Positions 19,868 to 28,330 of a stretch of DNA of 54,627 nt are shown here, one piece after another. Position 1 is the stretch's first letter. Each line of letters begins with the position of its first letter. A program made the translations under genes and the position numbers. Origin of the DNA: Paranoxybacillus vitaminiphilus (GTDB taxonomy: Bacteria; Bacillota; Bacilli; Bacillales; Anoxybacillaceae); the NCBI RefSeq assembly GCF_003259935.1, contig NZ_QLMH01000003.1, positions 1-54,627 of the forward strand, given 5' to 3'. The notes below the pieces were generated by a model, which saw only the letters and a program-made list of their open reading frames with translations, did not search any database and had not been told where the DNA came from.

Positions 19868-21349
19868 ATGCAAACATCGATGCCAAATTGGTTAATGCAG
19901 CGAGCGTTTTTAACGCCTGATCGCACCGCTGTTCAATATGATGGAGGAAAAAAGACTTTTTCTGAGCTGCACGATGCGGTTTTAAAAAGGGCGCGTCAGC
20001 TTGCCGGCTTAGGGATTTCTAAAGGCGATATTGTTGCCTTGTTAATGAAAAATAGCATTGATATGATTGAAATCATCCATGCGCTTCATTATATTGGTGC
20101 GATTGTTTTGTTGCAAAACACAAGGCTAACTTCGAGCGAATTATCCTGGCAATTGGAGGATAGCCAAGCGAAATATTTACTCGTTGATGATGAGCTGGCA
20201 GAGCGAATAAGCGATTTTTCGCATATTCGCATTGTAAAAACAAGCGAGCTTCTCTCCTTGCCGGAACAAGAATGTCGATTGCAGCAAGAATATCATTTAG
20301 ATGATACGGCGACAATTATGTACACGTCGGGCACGACTGGAAAGCCGAAAGGAGTACTGCAAACGTACGGAAACCATTGGTGGAGCGCAGTTGGTTCGGC
20401 ATTGAATTTAGGATTGCGGGAAACAGACTGCTGGCTTGCAGCCGTTCCGTTTTTTCATATTAGCGGACTTTCGATTTTAATGAGAAGCGTCATTTACGGA
20501 ATAAGCGTGTACGTGATGCACGGATTTGACGCGAAAAAAGCGAACGATATCCTTATTCAAGGAAAAGCGACAATCATGTCCGTTGTAAGTGCGATGCTTC
20601 AGCAAATGCTTTCAGAGCTTGGCGAACGTACATATCCTGACACGTTTCGCTGCATGTTGTTGGGCGGCGGACCTGCGCCGAACCCGCTTTTAGAGGCGTG
20701 CCGTGATAAAAGAATCCCTGTCTATCAAACATACGGCATGACGGAAACAGCATCGCAAATCGTAACGCTTGCACCGGAATACAGCTTCACAAAGCTCGGT
20801 TCGGCAGGAAAACCGCTGTTTCCGGCGCAAATTCGCATTGAAAACAACGGTCAAATCGCGCGTCCGAATGAGCCGGGAGAAATTGTTGTCAAAGGGCCGA
20901 ATGTTACAAAAGGATATTTAAATCGCCCGGATGCTACGGAACAAGCGTTAAAAGATGGATGGTTTTACACCGGAGATATTGGTTATATGGATGAAGAAGG
21001 ATTTCTTTATGTGTTAGATCGTCGTTCCGATTTAATCATTTCAGGCGGAGAAAACATTTATCCGGCGGAAATTGAAGCCGTTCTGCTTTCGCATGAAGCG
21101 GTCGAGGAAGCGGGAGTGACAGGAATGGCCGATGAAAAGTGGGGACAAATACCTTGTGCGTTCGTGAAACTAAAAGAGGGCTGCGAAGTAACAGCAGAGG
21201 AATTAAGCGGTTTTTGTAAAGAAAGACTGGCGAAATATAAAGTGCCAAAACAGATTTATTTTGTGGAAGAGCTGCCGCGAAATGCTGCGAAAAAATTGCT
21301 GCGGCGTAAATTGGCAGAACTGATTCCAAAGAGCGGGGGGACAAAATAA
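19868..21349 (+). CDS. menE: o-succinylbenzoate-CoA ligase
   Basis: Acyl-adenylate-forming enzyme (493 aa) that activates o-succinylbenzoate with ATP and CoA. It has the ANL-family motifs: P-loop MYTSGTTGKPKGV (about 151-163), YGMTETASQ, YTGDIGYMDEEGF and the hinge/C-terminal lysine region SGGENIYPAEIE ... LPRNAAKKLLRR. ATG 19868 follows taaggagggg. No menC follows: a terminator lies about 95 bp downstream and then genes on the other strand. Confidence 0.95.
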   Translation: MQTSMPNWLMQRAFLTPDRTAVQYDGGKKTFSELHDAVLKRARQLAGLGISKGDIVALLMKNSIDMIEIIHALHYIGAIVLLQNTRLTSSELSWQLEDSQAKYLLVDDELAERISDFSHIRIVKTSELLSLPEQECRLQQEYHLDDTATIMYTSGTTGKPKGVLQTYGNHWWSAVGSALNLGLRETDCWLAAVPFFHISGLSILMRSVIYGISVYVMHGFDAKKANDILIQGKATIMSVVSAMLQQMLSELGERTYPDTFRCMLLGGGPAPNPLLEACRDKRIPVYQTYGMTETASQIVTLAPEYSFTKLGSAGKPLFPAQIRIENNGQIARPNEPGEIVVKGPNVTKGYLNRPDATEQALKDGWFYTGDIGYMDEEGFLYVLDRRSDLIISGGENIYPAEIEAVLLSHEAVEEAGVTGMADEKWGQIPCAFVKLKEGCEVTAEELSGFCKERLAKYKVPKQIYFVEELPRNAAKKLLRRKLAELIPKSGGTK

Positions 21350-21444
21350 AAAAATTTATATCACGTGTCTATGCAATGGCTGGATCCATTTGTGGAAATT
21401 ACTTAATTAAATTACAATCCGCAAATAAACATATCGTAAACAAT

Positions 21445-21474
21445 AAAGGGGGGTCTTAATCGATCCCCCTTTTT
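21445..21474. terminator. Terminator after menE
   Basis: Stem aaagggggg/tccccctttt with T-run. Placed between convergent menE and the 63-aa gene, so it can serve both. Confidence 0.75.
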
Positions 21475-21486
21475 GAGTTTTACTCG

Positions 21487-21678
21487 TTATTCCATCAATC
21501 CTAATTCAATCGCGCGGTAAGCGATTAAATCTTCCACTTCTTTCGGTAAGCCGTCTAGTGTGCCAAACTCGTATTGCCACAAGTTTGTAAATGAATCAAC
21601 ACAGATAGGGAATGTCATTTCATTTGAACGTCTCACTTCTTCTTTAAAGGCTTTGATTAAGCTGTCTTTTTTCACCAT
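21487..21678 (-). CDS. Small conserved-looking hypothetical protein
   Basis: A 63-aa protein, not recognised. Soluble, mildly acidic, with no signal peptide or membrane segment; it begins MVKKDSLIKAFKEEVRRSNE and ends IAYRAIELGLME. ATG 21678 has agaaggg 9 nt upstream on the minus strand, which supports translation. Sits between the menE terminator and the DUF1540 gene, same strand as the latter, about 80 bp apart. No function can be given. Confidence 0.6.
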   Translation of the reverse strand: MVKKDSLIKAFKEEVRRSNEMTFPICVDSFTNLWQYEFGTLDGLPKEVEDLIAYRAIELGLME

Positions 21679-21761
21679 CGCACACTGCCCTTCTTCCGAT
21701 TATGATTATGTATAGTGACCCTTTGGCAACGAGAAATAAGCTGCCAAAGGATCATGACGGT

Positions 21762-21923
21762 TTACAATCCTGTATTAGGAATGAATGTTTTACAATCCGT
21801 TTCAGATGAGTCAGACGCCATTTTTCCAGCGTGGCTGACAACATAAATGGATTCAGCGCTGCATTTATTTCCTTGTGCCCAATATTGACAGTTTTTTACT
21901 TCACAAAGTACATCTTTTGCCAT
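21762..21923 (-). CDS. DUF1540 domain protein
   Basis: A 53-aa protein (MAKDVLCEVKNCQYWAQGNK...CKTFIPNTGL) with four cysteines (positions 7, 12, 21, 43) in the DUF1540 arrangement, likely a small metal-binding or disulfide protein. Strong ribosome-binding site ggagggg 6-8 nt upstream on the minus strand. DUF1540 proteins are common in spore formers; their role is not established. It is divergent from the Fur-box-preceded operon. Confidence 0.8.
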   Translation of the reverse strand: MAKDVLCEVKNCQYWAQGNKCSAESIYVVSHAGKMASDSSETDCKTFIPNTGL

Positions 21924-22011
21924 TTTTTATTCCCCTCCATTTACAAGTAAAATTCATCATTAGTTTGTGTGTTTTAAAAAAAGTTATAACGGAAATAATA
22001 AGTAATTTCAT

Positions 22012-22030
22012 GATAATGTTTATCATTATC
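22012..22030. promoter_or_regulatory. Fur box 1
   Basis: GATAATGTTTATCATTATC matches the classical 19-bp Fur consensus GATAATGATAATCATTATC at 17 of 19 positions. Upstream of the DUF2325 gene. Confidence 0.8.
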
Positions 22031-22031
22031 A

Positions 22032-22061
22032 TTGACATAGATAATCATTCTCAATTAGAAT
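22032..22061 (+). promoter_or_regulatory. Promoter with overlapping Fur box 2
   Basis: TTGACA (22032-22037), 18-bp spacer, TAGAAT (22056-22061). A second Fur-like 7-1-7 site, AGATAATCATTCTCA (22039-22053), lies between the -35 and -10, the position expected for repression by iron-loaded Fur. Confidence 0.7.
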
Positions 22062-22097
22062 AAAAGCAGATAACTGAAAAATGATGGAGGGAGCGAC

Positions 22098-22397
22098 ATG
22101 TCATCTTTACTCGTTGTTGGAGCGGATCATTTAGGAAATATTACAGATAAATTAATGAATTCTGGTTTCAAAGAGATTATTCATTTAGATGGCCGGAAAG
22201 TGAATATGGTTAAAAGGGAAATTCCTGAGCATATTGATATCATTTTTGTAATGACGGATTACATTAACCATAACCTTGCAAAGGTGATTAAGCAAAAAGC
22301 GAAAAATCAGGAAAAGCCGATTTATTTTGTCAAACGTTCGTGGAGTTCTATTCACCAAGTTATTCAAAAAATGGAAACAGAAAAAAAGGCGAATTAA
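22098..22397 (+). CDS. DUF2325 domain protein
   Basis: A 99-aa protein of the DUF2325 family: an alpha/beta Rossmann-like start (SSLLVVGADHLGNITDKLMN), a central IDIIFVMTDYINHNLAKVIK segment and a basic C-terminus. The family is of unknown function. No cysteines and no membrane segment. ATG with ggaggg 8 nt upstream. It is directly behind two Fur-like sites, so it is probably induced by iron limitation. The following gene is 24 bp downstream and likely in the same operon. Confidence 0.8.
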   Translation: MSSLLVVGADHLGNITDKLMNSGFKEIIHLDGRKVNMVKREIPEHIDIIFVMTDYINHNLAKVIKQKAKNQEKPIYFVKRSWSSIHQVIQKMETEKKAN

Positions 22398-22421
22398 GCG
22401 GTTATTAGCGGAGGTTTTTTC

Positions 22422-23031
22422 ATGAAAAAGGATTTACATAATGAAATGAATAAAGAATGCTGTGAAAGTTGGAAACAAGCTGTCGAAGCAGCAGTAAAAA
22501 AGATTATCGCAAAATATTATCAAACCTCTCCTTCGCGACGGTCAGCATCCTTATTATTAAAAGCTAGTGGAACAAACGTGGAAGCGAATCGACGAAAATT
22601 TATTTGATTCATCAGCTCATTATTATATCGTACTGGCTAAAATGCTTGATCATCTTCTCCGCTTTCTTCATCCGTTGCGTGACGGAAATTGTCGGCCTTT
22701 TCTGTTATTTGAGCGAATGGAATATATATCAAAGCAGTTAAAAGCAAAAATCATTATTGACATTGACGTTGGTTACTCAGAGAACGAAGGTTATACGATT
22801 AGAAAGTTTATGCTTGACGAAGATGAACAATTTGAAAACCGTTATAAACAGGCGGCGCTCATTATTTGTAAGGAATTATTTCAAAAACTTCCGGAAAAAA
22901 TTGAGTTTTATTCTTTATTAAATGGAACATGCCGCGTTGTTACGATTGCAGAACAAGATTATAAACAAGCATTACAAACGATGAGCTGGAAAAATTCCTT
23001 TTTTCTGAAACAAAAATTTCTAGTGGTATAA
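22422..23031 (+). pseudogene. Frameshifted hypothetical protein, second gene of the Fur-box operon
   Basis: Two overlapping frames read as one protein if one A is removed from the aaaa run at 22559-22562. Frame 1 runs from ATG 22422 (gcggagg upstream) to LLLKASG; frame 2 continues KLVEQTWKRIDENLFDSSAH and ends at 23031. The repaired product is about 202 aa, soluble, with no motif I recognise. The second frame has no ribosome-binding site of its own, which supports a split gene. Either a true mutation, a sequence error, or (less likely) a +1 recoding site. Confidence 0.65.
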
Positions 23032-23077
23032 ACATTTTATATTTACGTTTTGTAGATATTTTTTTAAAATAAATAAT

Positions 23078-23096
23078 TGAGAATGAAAATCATTTG
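23078..23096. promoter_or_regulatory. Fur-like box 3
   Basis: TGAGAATGAAAATCATTTG resembles the Fur consensus (left half TGAnAATGA, right half AATCATT). It lies 17 nt before the lipoprotein start, so the lipoprotein probably has its own iron-responsive control. Confidence 0.55.
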
Positions 23097-23112
23097 TGGA
23101 GAGGGGATATTT

Positions 23113-25194
23113 GTGAAAAATAAACCATGGAAAGTGATGACCGCAGCGGCGCTTATGTCATCATTGCTTTTAACATCAGCCTGTACGCCGAGTGAAAAAT
23201 CGGCTGAGGCGGATAAAAAAGGGAAAGAATCGGCTGCGAATATAAAAGTACCGGTTATCGATTACACGTTTGATACAGCCGGCAATATGTTTGCTTATTC
23301 TGAATTTGAGCTATCCGGAGAGCCATTGGCGGAAAGCCTCGGCCTTGACTTAGACGTATTGGATGTTCGCAAACTAGACAAACCAACGAAGTTTGATTAT
23401 ACGGCCGGCGTTGAATCGTACGAGTACTCCGAGGAAGCGATGTATGAGGTGACAGAGAAGTCAGGTCTTGGACTTCATTTAATTCATGGTCCAGTGACGG
23501 CGGAGTTTGCGAAAAAAACAAGCAAGCCAAGTCATGAAGCGTTAGCCGAGAGATTTTATGAATTGGCTGACAGTGTCGGTTATCCGCGCGAGGAAATTTT
23601 TCGCAACATGTTTCCGACAATGATTGAATATGCAAGCGGTGATCCTCACTATGTAAAAAAAGTGGATACCGAAGTATATGCTGAGAACGATGATAAAACG
23701 TATGTGCCTGTTTATCAAGTCGATTTCCAATCATTGCGTTGGGATCGAGGTAAAATGGATAAAGTTTTAAATCCGTCCGCTTATGGTGCGGTATTTTTAA
23801 AACAAGCGTTATGGGCGGGAGACTTTTTAGGAGCATTTCACACGATAGACAAAGATGAAGAGTTGGAAGCGCAAACACCGAATGATGACAAAGACGAAAA
23901 TATCGCATTAGGCGTCAGCTCCGCGGATGGCATGCAAGGGATGATTTTAACCGAGGAGATTTGGAATAAATTAAATTTTGTACGTGACCGTTTATTTTAT
24001 GATGCGAAGCAACAAGCGTTAACGAAAGCAGCAGGCAGCCACTATGATCCGGCGAAAGGGCTTGTCTATTTGCCGCATAAAATTACAGTCGTCGAGAACG
24101 GTGACGAGTTGGCGCCGAATGCAAAAGAATTGATCGTAGAAGATAGTCGAAGCATGCTTCAAGATCAATGGCTTATGCTTTGGCCGGCTTCTGAATTTTA
24201 TGGCATGACGGATCAACGTCCAGCCAATAAAAATCAAAATCCAGCCTTTTTAGCGGTATTTGATGGGGCGCCATATCCAAGTGCGGCGAAAGAAAATATT
24301 GATGACAATCCAGCAAACGATGTTGTTTCCAATGATCCTTATTCGGTCAATCGCGATGTTTTGCTGCAAGTATTTAAAAATATTGACACGATGCACTTCA
24401 ATAATGAAGTTGGCGCTTTCGTTGAAGAACATAACGGTATAGAACAAGGGAAGAGAGTAGATACATTCCAAGCGGGATATACGATTGAAGCGTTGCGTAT
24501 TTTTGAACGCGCGATCGATGGTTTGCCTGTCGGTTACGCGAGCGGTGAAGAAGCGCAAGGGCTAAATACTCCGGAAGGAAAACGCGCCCTTGAACTAATT
24601 AAGAAACAAGCAGACTTTATCATCGGACAATTAATGAGAAAAGACGGCCTTGTTGCAAACGGATTTGTGATTGGCGAAGGTCCTGACAAATCGGAGCCGA
24701 CGCTGATGGCACAGCTTGGAGCGATTCGCGGTTTAACGGCTGCATTTTTAGCAACGAAAAATGAACAATACCGCGACGCGGCGAGGACAATTTATCAAGC
24801 AATGGACAAACATTTTTGGGACAAACAATTACATGTTTATAAAACGGGAAAAGATGAAATGAAATATACGCCATTTCTCGCTGGAGCGTTGTCAGGCGTA
24901 TTCCGCGTCGCTATTACAAACTTAAATAATGCGGAAGGCGATCAACCGTTAAGCGCCTTGGAGCGGGAAACGATTATTTCGCGCTATGTTGATTTTTATA
25001 ATAATATTATTGATGGACCGAGCTTAGAGGAAGGCATGCAGGCAAGTGAGTTTTGGGATACAGGAGATGTGTATATAAAAGGTGATCAGTCAGGCAACAC
25101 CGACGGCGATCACGTGCCGCAAATTCAAGCAGGTCATGGGAAGTACGGAATTGCACCGATTTTAGTGAGCGTGGAAGTAAAGAAAAATCGTTAA
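23113..25194 (+). CDS. Large lipoprotein of unknown function, Fur-box preceded
   Basis: A 693-aa exported protein: signal peptide with lipobox LTSAC (Cys about residue 24), then a Ser/Glu/Lys-rich linker. The N-terminal half (about 40-330) has no motif I know. The C-terminal half (about 400-690) looks like an all-helical barrel: ALRIFERAIDG, MAQLGAIRGLTAAFLATKNE, ARTIYQAMDKHFWD, FLAGALSGVFRVAI. No heme motif. I chose GTG 23113 because ggagagggg precedes it by 7-15 nt and it yields a clean signal peptide. The next gene, 67 bp downstream, is a di-heme beta-propeller lipoprotein on the same strand. Together they suggest an extracytoplasmic redox or iron-linked module; the actual function is unknown. 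Confidence 0.75.
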   Translation: MKNKPWKVMTAAALMSSLLLTSACTPSEKSAEADKKGKESAANIKVPVIDYTFDTAGNMFAYSEFELSGEPLAESLGLDLDVLDVRKLDKPTKFDYTAGVESYEYSEEAMYEVTEKSGLGLHLIHGPVTAEFAKKTSKPSHEALAERFYELADSVGYPREEIFRNMFPTMIEYASGDPHYVKKVDTEVYAENDDKTYVPVYQVDFQSLRWDRGKMDKVLNPSAYGAVFLKQALWAGDFLGAFHTIDKDEELEAQTPNDDKDENIALGVSSADGMQGMILTEEIWNKLNFVRDRLFYDAKQQALTKAAGSHYDPAKGLVYLPHKITVVENGDELAPNAKELIVEDSRSMLQDQWLMLWPASEFYGMTDQRPANKNQNPAFLAVFDGAPYPSAAKENIDDNPANDVVSNDPYSVNRDVLLQVFKNIDTMHFNNEVGAFVEEHNGIEQGKRVDTFQAGYTIEALRIFERAIDGLPVGYASGEEAQGLNTPEGKRALELIKKQADFIIGQLMRKDGLVANGFVIGEGPDKSEPTLMAQLGAIRGLTAAFLATKNEQYRDAARTIYQAMDKHFWDKQLHVYKTGKDEMKYTPFLAGALSGVFRVAITNLNNAEGDQPLSALERETIISRYVDFYNNIIDGPSLEEGMQASEFWDTGDVYIKGDQSGNTDGDHVPQIQAGHGKYGIAPILVSVEVKKNR

Positions 25195-25195
25195 A

Positions 25196-25228
25196 AAAGC
25201 GGCAATCATTGTGATTTGCCGCTTCTGT
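25196..25228 (+). terminator. Hairpin between lipoprotein and cytochrome genes
   Basis: Stem agcggcaa/ttgccgct followed by a short T-rich stretch. It may reduce read-through and set different levels for the two genes. Confidence 0.55.
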
Positions 25229-25261
25229 TTATTCAATTTTTTGAAAAGTAGGGAGCAGGAG

Positions 25262-27226
25262 ATGAAACGGAGCCGACTTGTTGGAGTTCTTAGTTTATTT
25301 TTGTTGCTTGCAGGATGTCAGGCAGCGCCGATGTTTAAGTCAGAACAAAAAGTGACACGTGATTATGCCGTTCACAGCGACAATATCGTGATGAATAAAA
25401 AAGGAGATACGTTGTATGTTGCCAATATTGATGTCAATTCGGTGTCGATCATTGATGCAAAGACGAAAAAGAAAAAAACGGAAATACGAGTAGGTAAGGA
25501 ACCGAGACAACTTACATTAAGTCCGGATGAACGATTTTTATATGTATCATGTATGTATGATAATCGTGTCGATGTCATTTCGCTGGAGAATCAAAAAGTG
25601 ATCGGCCACTTAAAAACAGGGATTGAACCGTTCGGACTTGTAACAAGCCAAGACGGAACAACGCTGTATGTCGCCAATTATCGTTTGGGAACGCTGTCTG
25701 TTTTTGATTTGGCAACAGGGAAAAAGAAGAAGGAGATTCAAATTGGCGACCGTCCGCGTACGGTGACAATTACGGCGGACGGGAAAAAATTATATGTGCC
25801 GCATTATTTGGATGCGAAAATTACTGTGATTGATACGAAAAAAGATAAGGTGTTGAAAGAAATCGCGTTAGCGCCGTCACCTGATAAAGCGGACCGCAAA
25901 AAAAGCCAGGGCATTCCGAACACGCTTGAGCAGTTCGTGATTGCTCCGGATGGGAAAAAGGCCTACGTGCCGCATTTATTAACAAATATTGATACGCCGA
26001 TTCATTTTGAGGAAACGGTTTTTCCGGCCATTTCCGTCATTGATCTAGAGAAAGATGAAGAGATGGTTGAAGAGCGGAAAGAGCTGTTTGAGGAGATAAA
26101 TGTATTAGATGTAAAAAATGAGACAATCGTTGTGTCCAATCCATATGATATTGCTTTTCAGCCAGATGGAAGCAAAGCGTATGCGATCATGTCCGGAAGT
26201 GAAGATTTAGTTGTGTTCGATTTAGAGAGGGGCGGCAATGCAACGCAAATTTTGCGCCGAATTGAAGGAAACAATCCGCGCGGCATTGTGATTTCGCCGG
26301 ACGGAAAAACGTTATTTGTTCATAATGCGATGAGCCACGATATCGCGGTGATTGATACGGGAGGAAAAAGTCCATACGCAAAAGCAAAAGCGATTAAAGG
26401 AAATATTTCATTAATTGAGAAAGATTCGTTATCACCTTTAGTGCGGGAGGGAAAAACGATTTTTTACAGCGCAAACAGCGATGAATTTGCCGCAAATATT
26501 ACGGGAAACAATTGGATGAGCTGTGCTTCCTGTCATAGTGACGGTGATATGAATAAACTGACGCTTTTAACGCCGAAAGGACCGCGCAATGTCCCAAGCA
26601 ATATTGTTACAACGAAAACGGGATTGTTTATGTGGGATGGCTCTCGCGATGATTTTACCGACTATATTCATACGGTGCAAAATGAAATGGGCGGAATGAT
26701 GAACATCGATCCAGGGAAGCCGCTGACGCCGGAGGTGCAGCATATGTATGATGCGATACTAGCGTATTTAGATGATCCGAATTCATTTCCTGTGCCGAAA
26801 AGCCCATATCGCGCGAAAAATGGCGCTTTAACAGCAAAAGCAAAAGAAGGAGAAAAGCTGTTTAACGGAAAAGGAAATTGTTTAAGCTGCCATAGCGGGG
26901 AGTATTTTACAGACAGTATAAAGGCAACGGACGAATCAGGAAAGTTAACAACGGATAACACAAACTACCTTCATGACATTGGCACAGCCAATCCAAACGA
27001 TCGTGCTTCACAAGGAGATGCGAGAGCTAACTTTACAAATCCGCGCACGCCGAAACAGTGGGATACGCCGACGTTGCGCGGCGTTTGGGCGACTGCCCCT
27101 TACTTGCATGACGGCAGCGCCAAAACAATTGAAGAAGCGATTCAGCGTCACAAAACAAAAGAAGTTTCCACTTTAACTAGTGGGGAAATTGCCGCCATCG
27201 CCGAATACGTACGCTCAATTGAATAA
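25262..27226 (+). CDS. Beta-propeller / di-heme cytochrome c lipoprotein
   Basis: A 654-aa exported lipoprotein (lipobox LLAGC, Cys about residue 19). Residues about 35-390 are YVTN/YncE-type propeller repeats (e.g. GDTLYVANIDVNSVSIID, TTLYVANYRLGTLSVFD, DGKTLFVHNAMSHDIAVID). Residues about 410-654 form a MauG/cytochrome c peroxidase-like di-heme domain with two CXXCH sites, CASCH and CLSCH, and the GVWATAPYLHDGSAKTIEEA motif of that family. Likely an outer-face heme redox enzyme or electron-transfer protein anchored to the membrane. I chose ATG 25262 (ggagcaggag upstream) because it starts the signal peptide; the frame is open 51 nt further up. The bd-type oxidase genes are next door but on the opposite strand. 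Substrate unknown. Confidence 0.85.
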   Translation: MKRSRLVGVLSLFLLLAGCQAAPMFKSEQKVTRDYAVHSDNIVMNKKGDTLYVANIDVNSVSIIDAKTKKKKTEIRVGKEPRQLTLSPDERFLYVSCMYDNRVDVISLENQKVIGHLKTGIEPFGLVTSQDGTTLYVANYRLGTLSVFDLATGKKKKEIQIGDRPRTVTITADGKKLYVPHYLDAKITVIDTKKDKVLKEIALAPSPDKADRKKSQGIPNTLEQFVIAPDGKKAYVPHLLTNIDTPIHFEETVFPAISVIDLEKDEEMVEERKELFEEINVLDVKNETIVVSNPYDIAFQPDGSKAYAIMSGSEDLVVFDLERGGNATQILRRIEGNNPRGIVISPDGKTLFVHNAMSHDIAVIDTGGKSPYAKAKAIKGNISLIEKDSLSPLVREGKTIFYSANSDEFAANITGNNWMSCASCHSDGDMNKLTLLTPKGPRNVPSNIVTTKTGLFMWDGSRDDFTDYIHTVQNEMGGMMNIDPGKPLTPEVQHMYDAILAYLDDPNSFPVPKSPYRAKNGALTAKAKEGEKLFNGKGNCLSCHSGEYFTDSIKATDESGKLTTDNTNYLHDIGTANPNDRASQGDARANFTNPRTPKQWDTPTLRGVWATAPYLHDGSAKTIEEAIQRHKTKEVSTLTSGEIAAIAEYVRSIE

Positions 27227-27234
27227 TTAAAGTG

Positions 27235-27265
27235 AGCCTCTTTGGACGTTCCAAAGAGGCTTTTT
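27235..27265. terminator. Bidirectional terminator
   Basis: 12-bp stem agcctctttgga/tccaaagaggct with flanking T-run, between the convergent cytochrome gene and cydB. Confidence 0.85.
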
Positions 27266-27275
27266 GTTTTCCTGT

Positions 27276-28316
27276 TTATGATGGGTCGTTTTGCTGAAGA
27301 TAGCGTTTGTCTTTCATAAACAGCCGCCAGAAGTAGATAAAACCAGGAAAAAGAATGACGAATCCGACTATATAGGATATAAAGAGTGCGCGAAATGTGT
27401 TTGGATGGGTAAACCCTGATTGAATGGTCACATCCGGATAAATCATGTATGGTAAATGCGCTTTTCCGTAGGCGTAGCTTGCAAAAAAATATTGAACGAC
27501 AATAGCAACAACTGCTAGACGTGGTCTTCCTCTTACTGTTGTATGTTTTGTTGATGGTAAAAATAAAGCGATACCCGCGACAAAAAACATGGCAATGGAG
27601 CCAATAATCCAAGGAAAATAATTCATCATTCGTTTATAAAGCCACGCCGCTTCGTTTTGCATCGTTAACATGATGAACAATGCCATAAGTAGTGAAATGG
27701 GACCAAGAATAAGAGCATCACGGCGATAAATCTGATATGCTTCCAATTCATTGGCTGCGTTCGAGTAGTCGGCAAGCAGCAATGAAGAAAGGAACAGCGT
27801 ACTCGAAATCGCAAAGCCGATAAATGCATATTCGTGCGGACTTGTGAATAACTTATCCATCCGCAGTCTCGCCACTCCGTCAACTGTTTCGATAAATCCG
27901 CCATGAGTAATGGGCAGCACGCTAATGAGCAAGGCGGGAATGATAATGCCGCTAATTCCGGAAATGTATGTAAGTGCCTTTTTGTATTCTTTGGCAATAT
28001 GAGCGAAAACGAGAAACGCGCTGCGAATGGCAAGCAGAAGTAAAATAATGCTTCCCGGAATAAGAAGTACCGTTCCTAAAAGAAAGGTTGCTCCAGGAAA
28101 AAAACTAAAAAGTGCCACAACAATCGCAACAATAAAAACATTCGTTACCTCCCATGTAGGAGATAAATAGCGGTTCGCAATGTTGGTCGCTTTCGTCTTT
28201 TCCCGGTTCATATAAACCATTGACCAAAAGCCAGCGCCAAAATCCATTGTTGCCATGACGGCATAGATGAAAATAAATCCCCATAGTAAGGTAATCGCAA
28301 TTAATTCATTTGTCAT
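27276..28316 (-). CDS. cydB: Cytochrome bd-type quinol oxidase subunit II
   Basis: Membrane subunit II of the bd oxidase that reduces O2 with menaquinol. The 346-aa protein starts LIAITLLWGFIFIYAVMATMD, with eight or nine predicted membrane segments and the conserved GADFGAGFW-like MDFGAGFWS near residue 25. It lies 14 bp downstream of cydA on the minus strand, as an operon. Position next to rpmE2/ytiB suggests orthology to B. subtilis ythB and the Geobacillus cyanide-resistant cbdB rather than to the classical cydB. Confidence 0.9.
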   Translation of the reverse strand: MTNELIAITLLWGFIFIYAVMATMDFGAGFWSMVYMNREKTKATNIANRYLSPTWEVTNVFIVAIVVALFSFFPGATFLLGTVLLIPGSIILLLLAIRSAFLVFAHIAKEYKKALTYISGISGIIIPALLISVLPITHGGFIETVDGVARLRMDKLFTSPHEYAFIGFAISSTLFLSSLLLADYSNAANELEAYQIYRRDALILGPISLLMALFIMLTMQNEAAWLYKRMMNYFPWIIGSIAMFFVAGIALFLPSTKHTTVRGRPRLAVVAIVVQYFFASYAYGKAHLPYMIYPDVTIQSGFTHPNTFRALFISYIVGFVILFPGFIYFWRLFMKDKRYLQQNDPS

Positions 28317-28330
28317 GTTTTATAAACTCC

